This document shows positions 13,043 to 19,274 of a stretch of DNA of 19,274 bases, piece after piece (position 1 is the stretch's first letter; each line of letters starts with the position of its first letter). The position numbers and the translations under genes were made by a program. A model generated the notes under the pieces. That model saw nothing but the letters and a program-made list of their open reading frames with translations, ran no database searches and had not been told where the DNA came from. The DNA is from Mageeibacillus sp. UBA1255 (lineage in GTDB: Bacteria > Bacillota > Clostridia > UBA1212 > UBA1255), in NCBI GenBank assembly GCA_002308795.1, contig DBVV01000070.1, positions 33,567 through 52,840 on the forward strand. Direction: 5' to 3'.

Positions 13043-15379
13043 GTGATCGAATTATATAAAAACGGGGCTGTCTGGAAAAACGGAAAGCCGCAGACGCGAT
13101 CCGAAAACGAAGCGCCGTACGGCATTGACGCCGTAAGAGCGGGAAAACAGAAAACCATTGCCCGCAGGATAATAAACAGGCATCTCTGCGCCTCTGAAAA
13201 GCCCGGTGAAAAACTAAGCATCAGATTTGACGCCCTGGCGTCTCACGACATCACGTACGTGGGTATTATTCAGACCGCAAGAGCGAGCGGCCTGAAAGAG
13301 TTCCCCGTGCCGTACGTTCTGACTAACTGCCATAATTCACTCTGCGCAGTCGGTGGAACGATCAATGAAGACGACCACAGGTTCGGATTGTCTTGTGCTA
13401 AAAAATACGGCGGGATATTCGTGCCGCCTCACGTGGCCGTTATACACCAGTATATGCGCGAAATGTACGCCGGATGCGGGAAGATGATAATCGGATCGGA
13501 CAGCCACACGAGATACGGAGCGCTCGGAACTCTCGCAGTAGGAGAGGGAGGACCGGAACTCGTAAAACAGCTTCTATGCAAACCTTACGAAGTAAGCGAC
13601 CCCGAAGTCGTATGCGTATATATGACAGGAACGCCGAAACCGGGCGTCGGACCGCAGGACGTTGCCCTCGCGATAATCGGAGCCACGTTCAAAAACGGAT
13701 TCGTGAAAAATAAAGTCATGGAATTCACAGGTCCCGGGATCGCGTCACTCAGTATGGACTACAGGATCGGCATCGACGTAATGACGACTGAAACGACGTG
13801 CTGGTCGTCGGTATGGCAGACAGACGAAAAAGTAAATTCATACCTTAAGACGCACGGAAGGGAAAACGAATATGCCGAACTCATACCGGAAGAAGGCGCT
13901 TATTACGACGGCCTCATCTGCGTCGATCTTTCAGAAATAGAGCCGATGATCGCGCTGCCGTTCCACCCGAGCAACGCATACACGATCAGATATTTTATTG
14001 ACAACGCACAGGATATATTAAGAGAAACCGAAAAGGCGGCAATGGATCAGTTTGGAAGCGCCGTTAAGGAGGGCTCGTTCACATCCAAGTTCCGGGACGG
14101 CGCGGTCAACGTCGACCAGGGCGTCATTGCCGGTTGTTCGGGCGGAACGTTCGAAAATCTTCTCCGCGCAGGAGAGATAATCGGCGACGGGAACATCGGA
14201 ACAGGAGCATATTCATTGTCCGTATATCCCGCCAGCGAACCGGTATGGCTTGAACTGGCAAAAAACGGAACGCTCGGACGCCTCACGTTGTCCGGAGCCA
14301 CAGTCAGATCATGCTTCTGCGGACCGTGCTTCGGCGCCGGAGACGTACCGTCAAACAACGCGTTCTCGATCAGGCATACGACAAGGAACTTCCCGAACAG
14401 AGAAGGCTCCAAACCGGGAGAGGGACAGAACGCGTACGTCGCGCTGATGGACGCCGCATCGATCGCAGCCACCTCACGCAATAAAGGCATACTGACACCT
14501 GCCACAGAACTGCCGGATATCGAAAAGATCTGGGACGTAAACGCGGCGGAAAAGTACAGATTCGACGAAAAAGTATATAAAAACCGAGTGTACAACGGCT
14601 GGGGCAGACCGGCACCTGAAACGGACCTCGTATTCGGACCTAACATCGCCGACTGGCCAAAAATGGACCCGCTCACGGACAATATCCTCCTCGAAGTCGC
14701 CTCCGTGATCACCGATCCGGTGACAACGACGGATGAGCTTATCCCGAGCGGCGAGACTTCATCGTATCGCTCCAATCCCGAACGCCTCTCCAGATTCGCA
14801 CTTTCAAGAAAAGATCCCGCATACGTTTCCCGCAGCCTCTCGGTACGCGAAAAAGAACGCCTCAGACGCGAATACGCCGCTCTCGCGAAACGAACGGAAG
14901 AAAAGGCAAGCCCTGACGCGATACCCGAAAAATACAAAGCTGCGATGGAAATGTACGACGGCATCGGCGACTGGCGCGAGCTGTCACTCAATACGCAGAT
15001 AGGCAGCGTAGTGTGCGCGGTAAAACCGGGCGACGGGTCGGCAAGAGAACAGGCCGCTTCGTGCCAGAAAGTGCTGGGAGGATTCGCGAACATCGCCGAA
15101 GCATATGCGACGAAACGCTACAGAAGCAACCTTATAAACTGGGGTATGGTACCGCTGATAACCGAATCGATCGAAAAACTAGGGCTCGTACCGGGCGACA
15201 GGATATTTATCCGCGATATAAAGAAGATCATCTCCGGAGGCGAGAACAAGGCCATACAGGCAACGATAATCAGGACAAACGGAACACGGATGCAGACCGG
15301 ATTCACGACCGGAGAACTCAGCGCATCCGAGCGGTCAATACTTCTCGCGGGATGCCTGATCAATTATTACAACAGCTGA
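13043..15379 (+). CDS. Aconitase-superfamily hydratase with [4Fe-4S] site (YbhJ-like), substrate unknown
   Basis: Start placed at GTG 13043: GGGAG lies 9 bases upstream and the N terminus becomes MIELYKNGAVW, matching relatives. ATG 13034 abuts that GGGAG directly and is less likely. The product is 778 residues. Aconitase features are GSDSHTRYG (His155), the cluster cysteines Cys365 (AGCSGGTFENL), Cys426 and Cys429 (CFCGPCFG), spaced 61 and 3 as in aconitases (63 and 3 in mitochondrial aconitase). The C-terminal part carries a swivel-like domain. This subfamily is common in Clostridia and related to E. coli YbhJ, annotated only as a putative hydratase. It would dehydrate and rehydrate a hydroxy-acid in the cytoplasm. 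It is followed 32 bases on by the membrane enzyme gene. Confidence 0.85.
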   Translation: MIELYKNGAVWKNGKPQTRSENEAPYGIDAVRAGKQKTIARRIINRHLCASEKPGEKLSIRFDALASHDITYVGIIQTARASGLKEFPVPYVLTNCHNSLCAVGGTINEDDHRFGLSCAKKYGGIFVPPHVAVIHQYMREMYAGCGKMIIGSDSHTRYGALGTLAVGEGGPELVKQLLCKPYEVSDPEVVCVYMTGTPKPGVGPQDVALAIIGATFKNGFVKNKVMEFTGPGIASLSMDYRIGIDVMTTETTCWSSVWQTDEKVNSYLKTHGRENEYAELIPEEGAYYDGLICVDLSEIEPMIALPFHPSNAYTIRYFIDNAQDILRETEKAAMDQFGSAVKEGSFTSKFRDGAVNVDQGVIAGCSGGTFENLLRAGEIIGDGNIGTGAYSLSVYPASEPVWLELAKNGTLGRLTLSGATVRSCFCGPCFGAGDVPSNNAFSIRHTTRNFPNREGSKPGEGQNAYVALMDAASIAATSRNKGILTPATELPDIEKIWDVNAAEKYRFDEKVYKNRVYNGWGRPAPETDLVFGPNIADWPKMDPLTDNILLEVASVITDPVTTTDELIPSGETSSYRSNPERLSRFALSRKDPAYVSRSLSVREKERLRREYAALAKRTEEKASPDAIPEKYKAAMEMYDGIGDWRELSLNTQIGSVVCAVKPGDGSAREQAASCQKVLGGFANIAEAYATKRYRSNLINWGMVPLITESIEKLGLVPGDRIFIRDIKKIISGGENKAIQATIIRTNGTRMQTGFTTGELSASERSILLAGCLINYYNS

Positions 15380-15411
15380 AAAACACGAAAGTTGAAAGCA
15401 GCGGAGGGACA

Positions 15412-17733
15412 ATGCCAGAAAACGCATTTCAAACAAAAAAACTGATATTTCAGCTCATATTGTTCCACTTAGGGATGGCAGGGATATCACTTGTTGTCAC
15501 CGGCAACGTCACGGAACTCCGGGGCGTATTGTTCCTGCTGCTTCCTGCAGCCATGATACTGCGCGTAATGACGCTGACACTGTTCACGCTCCCCGCATGC
15601 TTCTCGCCTTACCGCCGCACGTTCCTGATGCTGATGTCAGGACTTTGGATGACGTGGCAGGGCTTCTCGTGCGGCAGATACATAGAAACGTCGGTAATGG
15701 CAGCAGTCATATTTGCCGCCGGAGCAGCTGTATTTTTCTTCAAAGAGCGCCACGACCCGCAGAAACAGGACGAGATAGGCAGCTGGGCTAAAAAACTATC
15801 CGTTCTGCTCTATTTCTCGCTCCTGTACATCTTCCTGATAGAAATACTGCAGACGTGCAGCTTCCTGATCCCACTCGAAAGCATGCTCTCTCACCCGGAC
15901 ATACTGGCAAGCAACCTTTTGTTTTTCACAGCGCTCGGCTCTTTCATACTATGGATAAGACGCCCCGTTTTAGGTGCCGGGATATACCTGGTATTCTGGC
16001 TCATATTCGCCATCGCGTCGCTCATAAAGAATACGAACACGTATGAGCCGGTGCTCCTGCCGGACATTTTCCAGATCAAAGAAGGATTCTCCGCTGTCAT
16101 GGACATACTCGGCATATTCTGGTTCATACTCATCATTGTCGCCGCGGCGGGACTGATCGCGGGACTGATCGTGCTCGGATTCAGAGCAAAAAAGCGCGAA
16201 AAAGCAACGAAACCGCTTATAATCGCGTCATGCAGCTTCCTTGCAGTCGGAATAATAACGTGCGTTGCCGCATCGTTCATACCGTGGATAAGTTTTTCGG
16301 CCGTTTCATCAAGAGAGCTCTTCAACCGCAACGGATACGTTTTCAGTTTCATCACGAGCGGATACAGGACGTTTAACACAAAACCGAGAGACTACAATTC
16401 TGACGAGCTTGCCCCGATGATCGAAAAAATCGAAGCCTCCGGAACAGATAAAACGGACGCTCTGCCGGAGAAAATGAACATCGTCGCGATACAGATCGAA
16501 TCATTCATTGACCCCCTCGAACTAGAAGGCGTCGAACTGGAACGCGACCCGATACCTTTCCTTAGATCGCTCTCGAAAGATTACTCCTGCGGTAAAGTGA
16601 CCGTCCCGATCTTCGGCGGACAGACGGTGAAAAGTGAGTTCGAATTTCTGACCGGACTCAGCATCAGCAACCTGCCGTACGGATACAACCCTTATATGAT
16701 CAGGCTCGCGGATACGGCGATCGATTCATTTCCGCGCTACCTTAAGCAGCTGGGCTTCGACACTTTCGGAATGCACGATTACCAGGGCGAATTCTTCTCG
16801 CGCAATATGGTTTATGAAAATCTCGGCTTTGACCGGTTCGTCCCTTACGAATTTATGGCCGGAGTCCAGAAAAAAGAGCTCGTGATCTGGTCTGACGACT
16901 CTATACTGTTAGAGCAGATGAAGATCGCACTGGACGGATCTTCGAGCGACCGCCATTTCATTTTTGCCGTAACGGTCCAGACACACGGAGCGTACCCTTC
17001 GCTTAAAAAAACCGAATATCCGATGGGAATAAGAGGACTCGAAGCAGACCCGGCGACGGAGGGAAAACTGGCATATTATATCGGCCAGCTCGAGCAGGTA
17101 GACACGCATCTGAAGAACATCGTAGACTATTTTGAGAAACGCGGCGAGCCGGCAATGATCGTTATGTACAGCGATCATATGCCTACGTTCGCGCTCGATC
17201 TTCCCGGCGTGACTGCGGAAAACAGATTCGACGTGAATTTCTATTCCTGGAACAATATGGGTATCGCGAAAGAGGCGGACCGGAAGATAAAACTTTACCA
17301 AATGAGCACGTTCGTATGCGACTCGATCGGACTTAAGGGTTCGTTTATGAACCGGTTCCACAGGATCTACTCGGAATCGGAAAAATACGCCGAAGACTTC
17401 GAAAAAGTCCAATATTACAAGCTTTTTGAAGAACCACTCGAAAAAGGATTCGTAAACGAAAACTACACACTGGGACTGACCGAACTTAAAATAACCGGTA
17501 TCGCGTACGACGCGGCACTGAATGAATATACGATAACCGGAGAAGGAATGACAGACGACGCATACCTGTGCGTAAACGGCAGAGTATACGACCTCGTGTA
17601 TATTGACCCGCACACGATGAAATATACGGATCCTAAACGGGCCCTTAAGAGCAGCGACACTGTAACGCTGAGGATAATAGGCGAGAAATACGGCGGAGTA
17701 CTCAAGGAGAGCGAAGTATATGAATGGGGCTGA
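15412..17733 (+). CDS. LTA-synthase-like polytopic membrane sulfatase-family phosphoglycerol transferase
   Basis: Start ATG 15412 follows GGAGG with a short 4-base spacer; the frame upstream lies antiphase in the hydratase gene. The product is 773 residues. About eight hydrophobic segments occupy residues 10-290, more than the five of S. aureus LtaS. The extracytoplasmic sulfatase domain follows: IQIESF (Glu363), FGGQTVKSEFEFLTGLS with the candidate nucleophile Thr405, MHDYQGEFFSRNMVYENLGFDRF, FAVTVQTHGAYP and YSDHMP (Asp588, His589), the metal-binding set of this family. A C-terminal segment of about 90 residues after 680 looks like a small beta domain (TELKITGIAYDA, VTLRIIGEKYG). It may polymerise glycerol phosphate or decorate glycans with it. 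The 3' end overlaps the next gene by 14 bases. Confidence 0.87.
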   Translation: MPENAFQTKKLIFQLILFHLGMAGISLVVTGNVTELRGVLFLLLPAAMILRVMTLTLFTLPACFSPYRRTFLMLMSGLWMTWQGFSCGRYIETSVMAAVIFAAGAAVFFFKERHDPQKQDEIGSWAKKLSVLLYFSLLYIFLIEILQTCSFLIPLESMLSHPDILASNLLFFTALGSFILWIRRPVLGAGIYLVFWLIFAIASLIKNTNTYEPVLLPDIFQIKEGFSAVMDILGIFWFILIIVAAAGLIAGLIVLGFRAKKREKATKPLIIASCSFLAVGIITCVAASFIPWISFSAVSSRELFNRNGYVFSFITSGYRTFNTKPRDYNSDELAPMIEKIEASGTDKTDALPEKMNIVAIQIESFIDPLELEGVELERDPIPFLRSLSKDYSCGKVTVPIFGGQTVKSEFEFLTGLSISNLPYGYNPYMIRLADTAIDSFPRYLKQLGFDTFGMHDYQGEFFSRNMVYENLGFDRFVPYEFMAGVQKKELVIWSDDSILLEQMKIALDGSSSDRHFIFAVTVQTHGAYPSLKKTEYPMGIRGLEADPATEGKLAYYIGQLEQVDTHLKNIVDYFEKRGEPAMIVMYSDHMPTFALDLPGVTAENRFDVNFYSWNNMGIAKEADRKIKLYQMSTFVCDSIGLKGSFMNRFHRIYSESEKYAEDFEKVQYYKLFEEPLEKGFVNENYTLGLTELKITGIAYDAALNEYTITGEGMTDDAYLCVNGRVYDLVYIDPHTMKYTDPKRALKSSDTVTLRIIGEKYGGVLKESEVYEWG

Positions 17734-19274
17734 ATTTATTGTCCGTGAGCTGATAAAAAACGGCTGCGAGACCGTCTTCGGATATCCCGGAGGAACGGTA
17801 TTGTCCCTTTATGACTCGCTCTACCGCCACAGAACGGAAATAAAACATGTGCGTACGAGCCACGAGCAGGGAAGCGCACACGCCGCAGACGGATATTCAC
17901 GCATAACGGGCAGACCGGGAGTGTGTCTGGCCACGTCAGGCCCGGGGGCAACGAATCTGGTGACCGGTATCGCCAATGCGTTTATGGATTCCGTTCCCGT
18001 CGTTTTTATCACGGGCAACGTCGAACACAGCCTGATCGGGACCGATTCGTTCCAGGAAGTCGATATCATCGGAATGACGCTCGGGATAACGAAACACAGC
18101 TGGGCTGCCAGAGATCCCGAAACACTGATAGACGCGATGACGCACGCATTTAACGTGTGTATGTCCGGGCGCCGCGGACCTGTACTCATCGACGTCGCAA
18201 AAGACGTGCTTGAGGGAGAATGGCCGGGCTATCAGGACGCTCTCGGGGCGGAAGTCAGACAGATCCAAAACCGTCAGAACGTTGACCCGAAAGAAGTTGA
18301 AAATGTTTGCAGCATTATCGATAAAGCACGGAAACCTCTTATCATCTGCGGGGGAGGGATCAGGCAGTCGGGCGCTGAGGAAGAACTGATCATGCTCGCG
18401 CGTTTGACCGGCTCATGCGTATGCCATACTCTTATGGGCATCGGCACCGTTCCCGGGTCAGATCCGTACGACCTGGGGCTCATCGGCATAATGGCGGGAA
18501 AAGATGCAAAGGCGGCAATAGAAGAGTGTGACCTTATTATCTCCGCCGGGGCGAGACTCGGTAACAGAGTGATCGATATAGGCGGCCTGGTGGAGCGAGG
18601 GAAGAAGCTCGTCCAGATCGACGCAGACAGGGCAGAAATCAACAAGATAGCAAAGGCGGACGGATATATTGCCGCGGACGCAAAAGCGGCTTTAAAGGCC
18701 ATTCTGGCGCATTTTAAAGGCATTCCGGAACGTGACCCGTGGTTTTCGCCGAAAAAGACACCTGATGACGTTGACGCCGCGTTCCCCGCACCGCCGAAAA
18801 TGAAGAAAGGGCAGATAAGACCGGAGGATATTTTCAAGACGGTAAAAGAAACTCTCGGAGACGGTATCACCGTTGTCACAGACGTAGGCCTTCACCAGCT
18901 GTATACGGCAAAATATTATCCGCTGAGCCCTGCGGACAATTTCATCACGAGCGGCGGTCTGGGGACAATGGGTTTTGGCCTCGGCGCTTCGATCGGCGCT
19001 TCGACAGCACGCCCCGGACGGACAACCGTTTTGTTCACCGGTGACGGCGGGTTTATGATGGATATGAACGAACTCGCGACGGTGTCGTACGAAAAATTGC
19101 CGCTTATCGTGATAGTGATGAGAAACGGCGAGCTCGGAATGGTGCGCGAGATGCAGCGGATCCACTGCGCAAGGCGCTACAGTCAGACGAAACTTGACCA
19201 GAAACTGAACATACCGAAACTCTGCTCCGCGTTCGGCCTTAAAGGCGTAAGAGCAGGCTCGACCGAAGAACTAA
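17720..19274 (+). CDS. ilvB: Acetolactate synthase large subunit, 3' end outside window
   Basis: ATG 17720 lies inside the end of the preceding gene, with AAGGAGA 9 bases upstream; 518 residues are visible and the frame runs off the window. ThDP-enzyme motifs: FGYPGGTVLSLYD, SHEQGSAHAADGYSR with the activating Glu49, SGPGATNLVTGIANAFMDSVP, FQEVDIIG, and the central FAD-associated domain. The diphosphate-binding motif starts at GDG (441-443). Its usual NN end is RN here, but the second Asn (Asn469), which coordinates the metal, is kept. It condenses two pyruvates, or pyruvate and 2-oxobutyrate, for branched-chain amino acid synthesis. The regulatory subunit ilvN may lie downstream. Other ThDP carboligases are possible but less likely. 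Confidence 0.9.
   Translation, partial: MNGAEFIVRELIKNGCETVFGYPGGTVLSLYDSLYRHRTEIKHVRTSHEQGSAHAADGYSRITGRPGVCLATSGPGATNLVTGIANAFMDSVPVVFITGNVEHSLIGTDSFQEVDIIGMTLGITKHSWAARDPETLIDAMTHAFNVCMSGRRGPVLIDVAKDVLEGEWPGYQDALGAEVRQIQNRQNVDPKEVENVCSIIDKARKPLIICGGGIRQSGAEEELIMLARLTGSCVCHTLMGIGTVPGSDPYDLGLIGIMAGKDAKAAIEECDLIISAGARLGNRVIDIGGLVERGKKLVQIDADRAEINKIAKADGYIAADAKAALKAILAHFKGIPERDPWFSPKKTPDDVDAAFPAPPKMKKGQIRPEDIFKTVKETLGDGITVVTDVGLHQLYTAKYYPLSPADNFITSGGLGTMGFGLGASIGASTARPGRTTVLFTGDGGFMMDMNELATVSYEKLPLIVIVMRNGELGMVREMQRIHCARRYSQTKLDQKLNIPKLCSAFGLKGVRAGSTEEL

Noticed and set aside
14047..15093. 348-residue minus-strand open frame
   Set aside because: It lies wholly antisense to the well-conserved hydratase gene, is Ser/Pro-rich with no recognisable domain, and lacks a convincing ribosome-binding site.
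15013..15411. Upstream extension of the LTA-synthase-like frame
   Set aside because: It overlaps the hydratase gene in another frame and is basic low-complexity shadow sequence; 15412 has GGAGG and precedes the first membrane helix.

Overview
The window looks like a chromosome segment of a Clostridia-type member of the Bacillota, with a G+C content near one half by eye. The main support is the conserved order ylxM-ffh-rpsP-khpA-rimM-trmD, read with strong Shine-Dalgarno sequences (AGGAGG-like) and TTGACA/TATAAT-like promoters. A ThiI without a rhodanese domain, a divergent MocR/PdxY pair and an LTA-synthase-like enzyme agree with this. I cannot name a genus. No tRNA, rRNA, CRISPR array, transposase or phage gene was seen. 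No gene-free stretch exceeds about 170 bases.

Layout. (1) Bases 1-1347 are the 3' part of a Cu(I) P1B-ATPase that ends in a metal-binding HMA domain. A strong internal ribosome-binding site could also release that domain as a separate CopZ-like chaperone. (2) Bases 1436-3562 hold a MocR-type regulator (minus strand) divergent from a pyridoxal/pyridoxamine kinase. The regulator has lost its PLP lysine and the end of its aminotransferase domain. (3) Bases 3563-9954 are the signal-recognition, ribosome and tRNA-modification cluster: ylxM, ffh, rpsP, khpA, rimM, a trmD fused in frame to a cysteine desulfurase, then thiI. (4) Bases 9993-10751 encode a PHP-domain phosphoesterase. (5) Bases 10753-12880 carry a strong promoter, a lipoprotein of the DUF6273 type and a membrane-anchored discoidin-domain protein. 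Both proteins carry Pro/Thr-rich segments typical of exported surface proteins. (6) Bases 13043-19274 hold an aconitase-superfamily hydratase, an LTA-synthase-like membrane enzyme and an acetolactate synthase large subunit cut by the window edge, closely packed on the plus strand.

The most striking feature is the single reading frame joining TrmD (m1G37 tRNA methyltransferase) to a complete NifS/IscS-like cysteine desulfurase, five bases upstream of thiI. ThiI makes 4-thiouridine at tRNA position 8 with sulfur from a cysteine desulfurase. Here the sulfur donor is attached to another tRNA-modifying enzyme, and rplS, which commonly follows trmD in Bacillota, is absent. This suggests a tRNA-bound assembly coupling m1G37 and s4U8 formation. 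The fusion is visible in the sequence; the coupling is inference. Secondary points of interest are the nested CopZ start, the PLP-blind MocR regulator, and several inverted or direct repeats in the gaps of the SRP/ribosome cluster.
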